From: Marinilabiliaceae bacterium JC017
GTDB taxonomy: Bacteria > Bacteroidota > Bacteroidia > Bacteroidales > Marinilabiliaceae
Reading direction: 5' to 3'
NCBI GenBank assembly: GCA_004296775.1
Contig: RHGE01000006.1
Coordinates: 1-64,000 of the forward strand
Length of the DNA: 64,000 nucleotides
Each line of letters begins with the position of its first letter. The first letter of the stretch is position 1. This document shows positions 1-8,470 of the stretch, piece after piece. The notes under the pieces were generated by a model that was not told where the DNA came from, did no database searches, and saw nothing but the letters and a program-made list of their open reading frames with translations. The translations under genes were made by a program, and so were the position numbers.

Positions 1-29
1 GAGGCGGGCGGAAGCGTTTATTTGACTAG

Positions 30-66
30 AGTTTTTTGGTTCCTTTTTGGGGCGATGCCAAAAAGG
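30..66. repeat. Perfect hairpin near the left edge
   Basis: Arms of about 12 bases (GTTCCTTTTTGG and CCAAAAAGGAAC) surround a 7-base loop. There is no T-run after the right arm, so a terminator role is uncertain. It may be an intergenic repeat element or the 3' end of a gene outside the window. Nothing else is recognised in bases 1-144. Confidence 0.5.
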
Positions 67-144
67 AACTAGGGTCCGGGACAACGTCCCGATTAAAATA
101 CAGAGTCTTCAAGTCTTGACATTCTAACAAAAGGTGAGTCAGAG

Positions 145-345
145 ATGGCCGTTGCCCATATTGACGACTATATAACCGGATCCTACCGTTACCTTCAAAT
201 CATAAAAGATAGAGATGCTTCTCACTACCTGGAAAAGTACAATCTTGAATATCTTAAGAACAAACTAATACACCTTGAACAAGCCGTATCCAAGACAAAA
301 GTACTAATCTCTGGCAGTGAGATACTTTACAAACTTGTTATATGA
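145..345 (+). CDS. Short hypothetical protein (66 aa), doubtful
   Basis: I do not recognise this reading frame. It begins with ATG after a weak purine stretch and encodes a charged, helix-prone peptide rich in Tyr, Lys and Leu, with no signal peptide or metal motif. It is isolated between an edge hairpin and the convergent SDR gene. It could be a small real gene, a fragment of a larger lost gene, or chance. Plausible amino-acid composition is its only support. Confidence 0.25.
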   Translation: MAVAHIDDYITGSYRYLQIIKDRDASHYLEKYNLEYLKNKLIHLEQAVSKTKVLISGSEILYKLVI

Positions 346-412
346 TAGCCATTAGTCTATAATCTAACAATCTATTGAGAAGAGCAAGCGCATCATTACT
401 CATCATTCAGTT

Positions 413-1174
413 TTAGCCTTCTCGGTGATTATAAACCGCACTGGCTTGTGCTGTCGGCATTACCAGTATGTCGTTAATATTGACATGTGGTGGCCGTGTT
501 ACCACAAATTCTATGGTATCAGCAATGTCTTCGGCAAATAGGGGTGTCAGGCCTTTGTATACTTTGTCGGCTTTTTCTTTATCTCCATGATAGCGAACCA
601 GGGAGAATTCAGTCTCTACCATGCCCGGGGATATGGAAGTCACTTTGATGTTGTGTTTTAGCAGGTCAATGCGCATTCCCTTGGTAATGGCATCCACAGC
701 GTGTTTGGAGGCGCAGTAGACATTTCCTCCGGCATATACTTCTTTGCCGGCAATGGAAGAGATGTTAATGATGTGTCCTTTCTGTTGTTTTATCATGTGG
801 GGAATTACTTGTTTTGATAGAAAAAGTAATCCTTTTACATTGGTGTCAATCATTTGTTCCCAGTCACTCCATAAACCTTCCTGTATTGGGTCCGCTCCGG
901 CAGCCAGTCCGGCATTGTTTACCAGGATATCAATGTTTTTCCATTTGTCCTCCAGCATGCCCAGGGCCTTTTCGGTTTGTTTGTTGTCCCTGATGTCAAA
1001 TACCAGCGCTATCACTTTACAGTTATATTTATCTTCGAGCTGTGATTGTAATTCTTGCAGACGTTCTTTTCTTCTGCCGGTAATGATCAGGTGGTATTCT
1101 AATGCGGCCAGTTTATTAGCGGTGGCTTTTCCTATGCCGGATGTAGCTCCGGTTACCATTGCAATTTTTTTCAT
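413..1174 (-). CDS. SDR family oxidoreductase, YdfG-like 3-hydroxy acid dehydrogenase
   Basis: Probable cytosolic NADP-dependent short-chain dehydrogenase acting on serine, 3-hydroxy acids or related alcohols. From the start chosen here (253 aa) the cofactor loop TGATSGIG lies at residues 8-15, NNAG at 86-89, and the catalytic Ser140, Tyr153 and Lys157 (YCASK) are all present. The C-terminal part resembles E. coli YdfG, with a PHVNIN stretch near the end. The frame is open 21 codons further upstream, but the Rossmann fold begins right at this internal ATG and 253 aa is the usual family size. The gene is divergent from purL. The enzyme class is clear; the exact substrate is inferred from family resemblance. 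Confidence 0.85.
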   Translation of the reverse strand: MKKIAMVTGATSGIGKATANKLAALEYHLIITGRRKERLQELQSQLEDKYNCKVIALVFDIRDNKQTEKALGMLEDKWKNIDILVNNAGLAAGADPIQEGLWSDWEQMIDTNVKGLLFLSKQVIPHMIKQQKGHIINISSIAGKEVYAGGNVYCASKHAVDAITKGMRIDLLKHNIKVTSISPGMVETEFSLVRYHGDKEKADKVYKGLTPLFAEDIADTIEFVVTRPPHVNINDILVMPTAQASAVYNHREG

Positions 1175-1243
1175 GTAGTAATCTGGTTTTATTGAAAATA
1201 GCTGTTTGGAAATTGGGTTATATTTATTTACTTTCATATTGTT

Positions 1244-1265
1244 ATAAGGAGATATAACTCCTTAT
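1244..1265. promoter_or_regulatory. Inverted repeat in the divergent SDR/purL intergenic region
   Basis: Two perfect 8-base arms, ATAAGGAG and CTCCTTAT, flank a 6-base AT centre. It lies about 70 bases from the SDR start and 67 from the purL start. It could be an operator shared by the two divergent genes or a leader hairpin. No matching regulator is visible nearby. Confidence 0.4.
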
Positions 1266-1331
1266 TTTGAAGAGTAAAAGTAGAAAAAAAACCTTTATCA
1301 TTTTTTGATTTGACACCTAAACACTTGAATT

Positions 1332-3554
1332 ATGGGATCACCAATACAAACAGAAATAAGCAGATTGAATCTGTCGTCGGATGAGTTAGATTTGATTAAG
1401 GAGATTCTTCAGCGTGAACCTAATGAGCTGGAACTCGAAATTTTCTCACTTATGTGGTCGGAACATGCCTGTTATAAGAATTCTTTAAAGTGGCTGAAAA
1501 CGTTGCCCCGGACAGGTGATAATGTGTTGGTCCAGGCAGGGAAAGAGAGTGCCGGGGCTATTGATATTGGCGATGGTTTGGCCTGTGTTGTAAAAATCGA
1601 ATCGCATAACCATCCTTGTGCCATTCAACCCCGGTTAGGTGCTTCAACCGGTATGCGGGTAGTCACAAGGGATGTGATGGCCATGGGGGCTAAGCCGGTG
1701 GCTTTGCTTGATTCCTTAAGGTTTGGAGATGGTGAACGGGATACAGCCCGTTGGCTTTTTCAGGAAGTGATAAAAGGGGTCTCCGAGTTTGAAAAGAATT
1801 TTGGCACACCGGTTATTGGGGGAGAGGTTTATTTTGACAAGGGGTATAACTCCAATCCAATTGTCAATAACATGGCAGTGGGAGTCATAAATAAGGATGA
1901 GTTGGTATCCGGGGTGGCTGCCGGGGAAGGAAATAAGATTGCGGTATTGGGTGCCTCCACAGGCCGGGATGGCATTGATGAGGATACCTTTTCTGCCGAC
2001 ATGGTGACTAAGATGGAGACCAAAAAAATCTCCATAGACCAGATGATGGATGTGAGTGTTGAGAATAATTTGCTTAAAGCCATTCGTCAGTTGGTAGAAC
2101 AGCAAAACGTTATAGGTATCCATACTATTGGTGCGCAAGGTATTGTTGGTGCTGCTGCCGAAATGGCCTCGCGGGGGGAGAGTGGTATTCGACTCATGGT
2201 GGAAGATGTGCCGTTGAGGGAGGACAATATGAATTTGAGGGAGATTCTTTTTGCCGAGACCTGGGGGCGTATTCTGGTTTGCTTTTCGCCTGACCAGGAA
2301 GCCGCTATTCGTCAGATTGCTAAAGTGTCGAAAGTCGGATTTGGGGTGATTGGAACGGTTACTAATTCCGGGATGTTGACCTGTATAAATGGCAAAGATG
2401 TCATTGCTGAAATACCTGCTTCGTATGTAGGTTTAGGCGGAAATGCCCCTGTTTATGAGCGGGAAATGGCAGTTTCTGAGCAAAAGTGCCCACCGGTTAA
2501 TTTTAATGAAGAGAGTGAACCCGATCATTATCCTGATGTGGTGAAGACCATGATGAATAGTTTGAATGTTTCCTCTAAAGAGTGGTTAAGCAAGGCGTTT
2601 AATCGTTCCATACATACCGAAAGTGTTAGTCATAAATTTCCTTCGGATGCTGCCTTTGTCGAGATTGAAGGGAATAAGAAGGCGCTGGCTATTACCATGG
2701 ATTGTAATCCCAATTATATGAAAGCAGATCCTAATATGGGCGCACAAATAGCCGTGGCCGAGGCTGCCCGTAATATTGTTTGTGCCGGCGGTAAGCCTGT
2801 TTGTGTATCGGATTGCTTAAACTTTGGTAATCCATATGAGCCGAAAGTCTATGGACAGTTTGTGATGGCTGTGAAAGGGATCGATGAAGCTTGCCGGTTT
2901 TACGGGACACCGGTTTTGAGTGGCAATGTGAGTTTCTACAACCAGCGTTCTGAAGAAGGACGGGTTAAATCTGTGGTACCGGCGCCGGTGATTGGTATGG
3001 TAGGTGTTGTGGATGATAAAAAGACACATACTACTTTGTCATTCCGACGCAAAGGCGACATGATATTCCTGGTGGGTAAGTCGGTAAATGATGTTAACTC
3101 TTCGGAATACGCCATTAATTATCTGGGTATTGAGAAATCAGCCGTGCCTTATTATAATGCCGAAGAAGAAAAAGAGATTCATGAAACGGTTACCGGGTTG
3201 ATCAAAGCCGGCTTGGTGCGATCGGTACATGACGTGTCAAATGGCGGATTGTTCTTTAATTTGCTGGAGAGTGCCATTCCGCTGGAATTTGGTTTCGATA
3301 TAACTTCCGATGCGGAAATTCGTAAAGATGCTTTCCTCTTTGGTGAATCTCAGGGGCGTGTTGTGGTTTCGGTAGCTCCGGAAAAACAAGATGATTTTGT
3401 TGATTTTATGATTGATTGTGAAGTGCCGTTTTCCATCTTGGGGCATGTAACAAAAGGTGAAATAAGAGTAGATGATGAGTCCTATGGATTTGTTGGTGAC
3501 TTAAAAAAGAAGTTTGAAAGTAGAATAAAAAAATGGTTGGGAGAGAAATTATGA
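1332..3554 (+). CDS. purL: Phosphoribosylformylglycinamidine synthase subunit PurL (FGAM synthase)
   Basis: Catalyses the ATP-dependent amidation of FGAR to FGAM in de novo purine synthesis. At 740 aa it is the small bacterial PurL type that works with separate PurS and PurQ, neither of which is visible here. The N-terminal part carries SHNHPCAIQP with the catalytic-type His, followed by the GASTG/RDVMAMGA region; the second half repeats the AIRS/PurM-like fold (glycine-rich FGNP, GNVSFYNQ and HDVSNGGL segments). The stop codon overlaps the next start in an ATGA arrangement, so translation of the thioredoxin-like gene is probably coupled. No truncation or odd residue was noticed. Confidence 0.95.
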   Translation: MGSPIQTEISRLNLSSDELDLIKEILQREPNELELEIFSLMWSEHACYKNSLKWLKTLPRTGDNVLVQAGKESAGAIDIGDGLACVVKIESHNHPCAIQPRLGASTGMRVVTRDVMAMGAKPVALLDSLRFGDGERDTARWLFQEVIKGVSEFEKNFGTPVIGGEVYFDKGYNSNPIVNNMAVGVINKDELVSGVAAGEGNKIAVLGASTGRDGIDEDTFSADMVTKMETKKISIDQMMDVSVENNLLKAIRQLVEQQNVIGIHTIGAQGIVGAAAEMASRGESGIRLMVEDVPLREDNMNLREILFAETWGRILVCFSPDQEAAIRQIAKVSKVGFGVIGTVTNSGMLTCINGKDVIAEIPASYVGLGGNAPVYEREMAVSEQKCPPVNFNEESEPDHYPDVVKTMMNSLNVSSKEWLSKAFNRSIHTESVSHKFPSDAAFVEIEGNKKALAITMDCNPNYMKADPNMGAQIAVAEAARNIVCAGGKPVCVSDCLNFGNPYEPKVYGQFVMAVKGIDEACRFYGTPVLSGNVSFYNQRSEEGRVKSVVPAPVIGMVGVVDDKKTHTTLSFRRKGDMIFLVGKSVNDVNSSEYAINYLGIEKSAVPYYNAEEEKEIHETVTGLIKAGLVRSVHDVSNGGLFFNLLESAIPLEFGFDITSDAEIRKDAFLFGESQGRVVVSVAPEKQDDFVDFMIDCEVPFSILGHVTKGEIRVDDESYGFVGDLKKKFESRIKKWLGEKL

Positions 3555-4075
3555 ATTGGAAAAGAGTAATGAGTTTTGGGATTGTTTTAATGTTTGGGAT
3601 TTGTGCATTAGCTAATCCGAAAGGAGACGATGGGGCAGTAGAAAAAGTGAAAAAAGGAGATGTAATGCCTGCCTTTGAAATAACTTCTGAAACGATTAAT
3701 CTTTCATCTGAAGCATTAAAAGGAAAAGTGGTGTTGATTAATTTTTTTGCCACCTGGTGTCCGCCTTGTCAGAAAGAGTTGCCGCATTTGCAACAGAAAG
3801 TGTGGGAAAAGTTTAAAAACAATAAGGATTTTGAATTGCTGGTAATCGGACGTGAACACGATGAAAAGGAGTTGGAGGCTTTCAAAAAGAAGAAACAATT
3901 TGATTTGCCTTTTTATCCGGATAAGGAGCGTCATGTTTTTTCCAAATTTGCAGCATCTTCTATTCCGCGTAACTATTTGATCAATAAAGAAGGAGTAATC
4001 GTATATGCTTCCAGTGGATTTAATGAAGAAGCGTTTTCGGAGATGCTTAAAGTGTTGGAAAAGTTATTGGAATAA
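3551..4075 (+). CDS. TlpA-like thiol-disulfide oxidoreductase
   Basis: Predicted exported thioredoxin-fold protein that reduces or exchanges disulfides in the periplasm. An N-terminal hydrophobic segment (about residues 5-21) looks like a signal peptide or anchor. The active site WCPPC has its cysteines at residues 70 and 73 and is followed by QKELPHL; a cis-proline loop (SIPRNY) lies further on. The start used here makes an ATGA overlap with the purL stop, with a GGGAGAG stretch just upstream; an ATG six codons earlier is possible but less likely. A perfect intrinsic terminator follows. The specific target proteins cannot be told. Confidence 0.85.
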   Translation: MNWKRVMSFGIVLMFGICALANPKGDDGAVEKVKKGDVMPAFEITSETINLSSEALKGKVVLINFFATWCPPCQKELPHLQQKVWEKFKNNKDFELLVIGREHDEKELEAFKKKKQFDLPFYPDKERHVFSKFAASSIPRNYLINKEGVIVYASSGFNEEAFSEMLKVLEKLLE

Positions 4076-4100
4076 CATTGGCAATAACGAAATAAATGAA

Positions 4101-4139
4101 GGGAATAAATCGAAAAAAGATGATTTATTCCCTTTTTTT
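4101..4139 (+). terminator. Rho-independent terminator after the TlpA-like gene
   Basis: A perfect 11-bp stem (GGGAATAAATC with GATTTATTCCC) and a 10-base loop are followed by seven T. It lies inside the open frame upstream of ubiE, which argues that ubiE starts at 4180 and not at the earlier ATG at 4096. Confidence 0.9.
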
Positions 4140-4179
4140 CATTCCCCTTGTTATTTTTGCCTGCAGAAAAAATGAATTT

Positions 4180-4908
4180 ATGTCAGTTAAGCCATATAAA
4201 ACTTCAGAAAGAACTAAAAAGCAACAGGTTGCTACCATGTTTAATAATATTGCACCCCGGTATGATTTATTAAACCATTTGCTCTCACTGGGAATTGATA
4301 AAAGGTGGAGAAGAAGGGCAATTAATCTGTTACGGGAACTAAAGAATCCTGTTATTTTGGATGTGGCAACCGGTACCGGTGATTTGGCTCTGCTGGCGCA
4401 TCACATGCTGAAGTGTGACATCACCGGGGTTGATATTTCTTCGGAAATGCTAAGTGTCGCCCAACAGAAAATAAAAAAGCAGAGTGTCCAGGATGCGGTA
4501 CAGGTTCAATTGGGTGATTCAGAGCATTTGCCTTTTGATGACGCGTCTTTTGATGCAGTCATGGTAGCTTTTGGCGTTCGTAACTTTGAAAATTTGAACA
4601 AGGGATTAAGTGAAATGCAACGTGTTTTGAAACCAGGAGGAAAGATGGTGATCCTGGAATTTTCACGCCCCGCATTTTTCCCGTTTAAACAATTATATTT
4701 CTTCTATTTCAAAAGGGTTTTACCCTTTATCGGAGGGTTGATATCCAAAGATAGGGCTGCCTACACTTACTTGCCCGAATCAGTTCTTAATTTTCCTGAT
4801 GGCGAACGGTTTGATGCGGAATTGAAACGGGTGGAATTAAAACCGGTAACCCGTTTGAAGCAAACCTTGGGTATTGCCACGATTTATTTAGCTGAAAAAA
4901 AGCAATAA
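4180..4908 (+). CDS. ubiE: Demethylmenaquinone methyltransferase (UbiE/MenG)
   Basis: SAM-dependent C-methyltransferase for the last step of menaquinone synthesis; in an organism of this kind menaquinone is the expected quinone. The SAM-binding motif DVATGTGDLA is at residues 61-70, and the family signatures AFGVRNF and RVLKPGGKMVILEFS follow. At 242 aa it has the normal length. The frame opens 28 codons earlier, but those codons coincide with the terminator hairpin of the preceding gene, so the ATG at 4180 is preferred. It is followed by porT, a neighbour pair I know from other Bacteroidota. Confidence 0.92.
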   Translation: MSVKPYKTSERTKKQQVATMFNNIAPRYDLLNHLLSLGIDKRWRRRAINLLRELKNPVILDVATGTGDLALLAHHMLKCDITGVDISSEMLSVAQQKIKKQSVQDAVQVQLGDSEHLPFDDASFDAVMVAFGVRNFENLNKGLSEMQRVLKPGGKMVILEFSRPAFFPFKQLYFFYFKRVLPFIGGLISKDRAAYTYLPESVLNFPDGERFDAELKRVELKPVTRLKQTLGIATIYLAEKKQ

Positions 4909-4958
4909 ATTTTGAGATTAATAGTTTACTGAGTAGTGATAAATGAAATAGCGATTCC

Positions 4959-5672
4959 TTGAAGCCACATTATTTTCTACTTCTTTTTTGTTTCTTATTT
5001 ACTTTTTCTGTTGTTGGACAGGATAAGAAAAAAGGTGTACCTAACCTCAAGACGTTTGATGAACGTCCTTTGCATTTCGGTTTTTTAATTGGCTTTAATG
5101 CCATGGATTTCCGGGTGTATAATTCGGGGGTAAGAAATGATATCAATGAGAATAATACCCGATACGCCGATGTGATCCATTTAAAACCAGGGCTTAATAT
5201 TGGAATTGTTTCCAGTTTGCGGTTAAATAAGCATTTTAATCTTCGTTTTTTACCCGGCATTAGTTTCGGACAACGAGATATCTGGTACATCGATGAGAAT
5301 GGCGTTAAGGAGGAACGACCACTTGAGATTAAGTCCACCTTCCTGGAATTTCCTCTATTGCTTAAATATAGTGGGTTGCGCATGCAAAATGTGCGGCCTT
5401 TCCTGGTGGGCGGATTTAATACACGCTTTGATCTGGCAAAAAATAAACAAGACCATTTACTGCTGAATTCTTTGGATGGATATATTGAAGCAGGGGGTGG
5501 TTTTGATTTCTATCTGGTTTATTTTCGTTTATCTGTCGAATTAAAAACTTCCATTGGATTGGCTAACGTGTTAAACACAAAAGGCACCGGTGAGCCGGAA
5601 GACATCATCTACACCCAAACAATTGATAAGTTGAAGAGCCGTATTTTTACCCTCACTTTTTACTTTGAATAA
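4959..5672 (+). CDS. porT: PorT family type IX secretion outer-membrane protein
   Basis: Predicted outer-membrane beta-barrel of the PorT family, needed in Bacteroidota for type IX secretion. A signal peptide (about residues 1-20, ending in VVGQ) is followed by the motif region with PNL, a PLHFGFLIG stretch and alternating hydrophobic strands, ending with the terminal aromatic residue (YFE) typical of barrels. Length 237 aa fits. No ATG is available: the in-frame stop at 4944 leaves TTG at 4959 as the first sensible start, and it places the signal peptide exactly at the N terminus. The assignment rests on sequence style plus the ubiE neighbour. Confidence 0.8.
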   Translation: MKPHYFLLLFCFLFTFSVVGQDKKKGVPNLKTFDERPLHFGFLIGFNAMDFRVYNSGVRNDINENNTRYADVIHLKPGLNIGIVSSLRLNKHFNLRFLPGISFGQRDIWYIDENGVKEERPLEIKSTFLEFPLLLKYSGLRMQNVRPFLVGGFNTRFDLAKNKQDHLLLNSLDGYIEAGGGFDFYLVYFRLSVELKTSIGLANVLNTKGTGEPEDIIYTQTIDKLKSRIFTLTFYFE

Positions 5673-5758
5673 TTTTAAGGTACCTTTGCCGGCAGTTTCC
5701 ACATAGGTGGGGGACTGTGTGTATGAGTGAGTAGTTATTGATATTCTTCAATTAATCA

Positions 5759-7348
5759 ATGAAAAGCGAAATAGTTCTTAGATTATCTCCAAGGGATGCT
5801 TCCGATGAAAAATATTATAAGCCTTTAGTGGCAAAAAAGTTGAATGTGTCGCCGGGAAAACTGGCACATTTGAGGGTGAGAAAGCGTTCCATCGATGCAA
5901 GGCAGAAGCAGGTGATGGTGCAACTGCATATTGATGTTTATACCCAGGATGAACCTTTTTCAATTGATAAGCCTGAATTTGAATACAAAGATGTATCCAA
6001 AGCACCTGAAGTAATTGTTGTGGGGGCCGGGCCTGGTGGACTATTTGCTGCTTTGCGATTGATAGAATTGGGCTTAAAACCTATTGTGATTGAGAGAGGG
6101 AAAGCAGTAAGCGATCGGAAACGTGACCTGGCGCTTTTGAACAGGAATCAAGAGGTGAATGAAGATTCAAACTATGCTTTCGGAGAAGGCGGGGCCGGTA
6201 CTTTTTCTGATGGTAAGTTGTTTACCCGAAGTACTAAACGGGGCGATTTCCGTAAAGTATTGGAGGTTTTCTGTTATCATGGTGCTCAGGATGATATTTT
6301 AATTGATACCCATCCGCATATCGGAACCGACCGGTTACCTGGGGTGATTAAGCAAATGCGTCAATCGATCCTTAATGCAGGGGGAGAGGTGCTCTTTAAT
6401 ACCCGGGTCAATAATTTACTTCTGAAGGATAATAAGGTTGTTGGTGTTTCATCTGCCAATGGTGATCAAATCAAAGGCGAGGCGGTTATACTGGCCACTG
6501 GTCATTCGGCCAGGGATGTGTACCACTTCCTGGATAATCAATCGGTGAAGTTGGAAGCTAAAACCTGGGCCATGGGTGTCCGTGTTGAACATCCCCAGGA
6601 TCTCATTGATGAGTTGCAATATCATTCACCAGAAGGACGTGGTGATTATTTACCGGCCGCCAGCTATAGCCTGACTGCCCAGGTTGAGGGACGGGGTGTT
6701 TATTCCTTTTGTATGTGTCCTGGTGGATTTATCGTTCCGGCCATGACAGGCCAGGGTGAGATGGTGGTAAATGGGATGTCCCCATCAAGACGTAATTCTC
6801 CCTTTGCTAATTCCGGAATTGTGGTGGAAATTCATCCTGAAGACATCGGTGATTTTCAAAATCAGGGTGTATTGGGCGGGTTGTCTTTTCAACAAGAGCT
6901 GGAGCGCCTTTCTTTTATTAATGGAGGAAGCGGGATTGTGGCGCCGGCTCAATGTCTGGCCGATTTTGTTGATGGACGGTTGTCATTTGACCTGCCGGAT
7001 TGTTCTTATGTGCCGGGTGTGGTCTCCTCACCGCTTCATTTCTGGATGCCTGAACATATCTCCAGCCGGTTACGAAAAGGCTTTGAATTATTTGACCGGA
7101 AGGCACGCGGCTTTGTTACCAACGAAGCCGTTGTGTTGGGCGTAGAAAGCAGAACCTCTTCGCCTGTTCGAATTCCAAGGGATAAAAGTAATTTGCAGCA
7201 TGTTCAGATAGAAGCGCTTTTTCCATGTGGTGAAGGAGCTGGTTATGCCGGCGGTATTGCATCTTCTGCCATTGATGGAGAACGGTGCGCCGAAAAAGTA
7301 TACGAGATGTTATATGGTAAACAGGCATCCGAATCAAGAAATCGTTAA
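5759..7348 (+). CDS. FAD-dependent dehydrogenase (COG2509 type)
   Basis: An NAD(P)/FAD-dependent oxidoreductase of unknown substrate. The first 80 residues form a small N-terminal domain with basic patches. A Rossmann FAD-binding segment (VIVVGAGPGGLFAALRL) starts near residue 85, followed by ERGK about 25 residues later and by GEGGAGTFSDGKL. A second flavin-contact region (ATGHSARD) and a C-terminal GEGAGYAGGI segment complete the fold. Its 529 aa match the uncharacterised FAD dehydrogenase family that is common in anaerobes. There is no signal peptide, so it should be cytosolic. It stands alone between porT and an intergenic hairpin. Confidence 0.82.
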   Translation: MKSEIVLRLSPRDASDEKYYKPLVAKKLNVSPGKLAHLRVRKRSIDARQKQVMVQLHIDVYTQDEPFSIDKPEFEYKDVSKAPEVIVVGAGPGGLFAALRLIELGLKPIVIERGKAVSDRKRDLALLNRNQEVNEDSNYAFGEGGAGTFSDGKLFTRSTKRGDFRKVLEVFCYHGAQDDILIDTHPHIGTDRLPGVIKQMRQSILNAGGEVLFNTRVNNLLLKDNKVVGVSSANGDQIKGEAVILATGHSARDVYHFLDNQSVKLEAKTWAMGVRVEHPQDLIDELQYHSPEGRGDYLPAASYSLTAQVEGRGVYSFCMCPGGFIVPAMTGQGEMVVNGMSPSRRNSPFANSGIVVEIHPEDIGDFQNQGVLGGLSFQQELERLSFINGGSGIVAPAQCLADFVDGRLSFDLPDCSYVPGVVSSPLHFWMPEHISSRLRKGFELFDRKARGFVTNEAVVLGVESRTSSPVRIPRDKSNLQHVQIEALFPCGEGAGYAGGIASSAIDGERCAEKVYEMLYGKQASESRNR

Positions 7349-7369
7349 ATTTATCTGATTGGATTAGGT

Positions 7370-7403
7370 CTTTTACAGCCACAATGGTTGTGGGCTGTAA
7401 AAG
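7370..7403. repeat. Strong intergenic hairpin
   Basis: Near-perfect 15-bp stem with one bulged base (CTTTTACAGCC pairs with GGCTGTAAAAG, extended by CAA/TTG). It lies 20 bases after the FAD dehydrogenase stop. It lacks a T-run, so it may be an RNA-stabilising 3' structure instead of a true terminator. Shortly downstream, from about 7461, comes one copy of a dispersed repeat. Confidence 0.5.
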
Positions 7404-7457
7404 GGCTGGGTAAAACCAGGTATAGGGGGTGTTACGGGTAAAAAGTTAAACTCCAAT

Positions 7458-7497
7458 TGAAATAGTTCGTTAAACTTTTATTATTAACTGAAAAACA
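7458..7497 (+). repeat. Dispersed intergenic repeat, copy A
   Basis: Contains AATAGTTCGTTAAACTTTT followed by an ATTAACTGAAAAACAG-like stretch. Closely related copies occur near 12170 and 20400, always between genes. Function unknown. Confidence 0.5.
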
Positions 7498-7557
7498 GTT
7501 TGTGCTCCTTCTATCGTAAAAACTGCTATGTAGTCTGTTGCAAAACTGTTGGCTATT

Positions 7558-8331
7558 CTAAAATGAACGTCTTCTGAATTCGGAGCAAACAATGGCTGTG
7601 GCAGTAGCTACATTCAATGATTCTGACGTCGGCTCATTTGCAGGGTAAGATGGGATGAATAATTTATGAGAAATGTATGAACTGATTTCGTTACTGATTC
7701 CTTTTCCCTCATTTCCTAATACAATTAAGCCTTTGGTAGAAAGTTCTTCGTTATATATTGTTCGACCTTCTAAAAATGTTCCATAAACAGGAAGGTCTCC
7801 CATTTTATTAATCGATTCAAGAAACGGGGTAAGAGGTGTGTAATGTGCATTCACCCTGGCAATAGCGCCCATAGAGGCTTGAATTACTTTTGGATTATAC
7901 AGGTCGGCTGTATTGGGGGAACAAATAATGTTTTTGATGCCAAACCAATCAGCTAGTCGTAGAATTGTTCCCAGGTTACCTGGATCCTGAATGTCATCAA
8001 GCACTAAGGATAGTTTGTTCTGGAGTGAATTAATATCCAGCGGTATGGAAATCATCTTAAAGAGTCCTATTACAGGAGGCGGGCTTTTGAGTAAACTGAT
8101 TGATTTTAATTCATTTGAACTTGCTTCGATGGTTTCGATGTTTCTATTCTGTATTATTTCCTGGTGGTTGGCAAGCCACTCTTCTGAAGCGATAAGTGTT
8201 TCTGCAGTGAGTGATGCCAGCAGTAAATCACTTACCAGTTTATGCCCTTCAGCAATGAAAAGTTTGTGTTGTTCGCGGTATTTTTTCCTTTGCAGGGTTG
8301 TAATTAGCTTTTTTTTGTTTTTACTAAGCAT
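7558..8331 (-). CDS. TrmH/SpoU family RNA 2'-O-methyltransferase
   Basis: Predicted SAM-dependent ribose methyltransferase acting on rRNA or tRNA. The three SPOUT (knotted fold) motifs are visible: DDIQDPGNLGTILR near residue 113, VLGNEGKGIS near residue 204, and a final ESLNVATATAIVCSEFRRR that forms the trefoil knot. The N-terminal 100 residues are the usual substrate-binding domain with a basic beginning (MLSKNKKKL). Length is 257 aa. It is divergent from tamL across about 140 bases. The target nucleotide cannot be deduced from sequence alone. Confidence 0.88.
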   Translation of the reverse strand: MLSKNKKKLITTLQRKKYREQHKLFIAEGHKLVSDLLLASLTAETLIASEEWLANHQEIIQNRNIETIEASSNELKSISLLKSPPPVIGLFKMISIPLDINSLQNKLSLVLDDIQDPGNLGTILRLADWFGIKNIICSPNTADLYNPKVIQASMGAIARVNAHYTPLTPFLESINKMGDLPVYGTFLEGRTIYNEELSTKGLIVLGNEGKGISNEISSYISHKLFIPSYPANEPTSESLNVATATAIVCSEFRRRSF

Positions 8332-8470
8332 GTTAAAAGTATTAAAGAAGCAGGCAAAGTTATAGTATCTCTACCGAATTAAATATCTTTACCTTCAAAA
8401 TTGGTGTTCTTGCCAAAAAAAATCGTAGATAGGTAATTCTTGATATTTTTATTGTTTATTATTTAGATCT

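Noticed and set aside
744-1178. Open frame antisense to the SDR gene
   Set aside because: It mirrors a strongly conserved enzyme gene, has random composition and no start signal.
4096-4179. Upstream extension of ubiE with a hydrophobic N terminus and a lipobox-like Cys
   Set aside because: These codons coincide with the terminator hairpin of the preceding gene, and family members start at the later Met.
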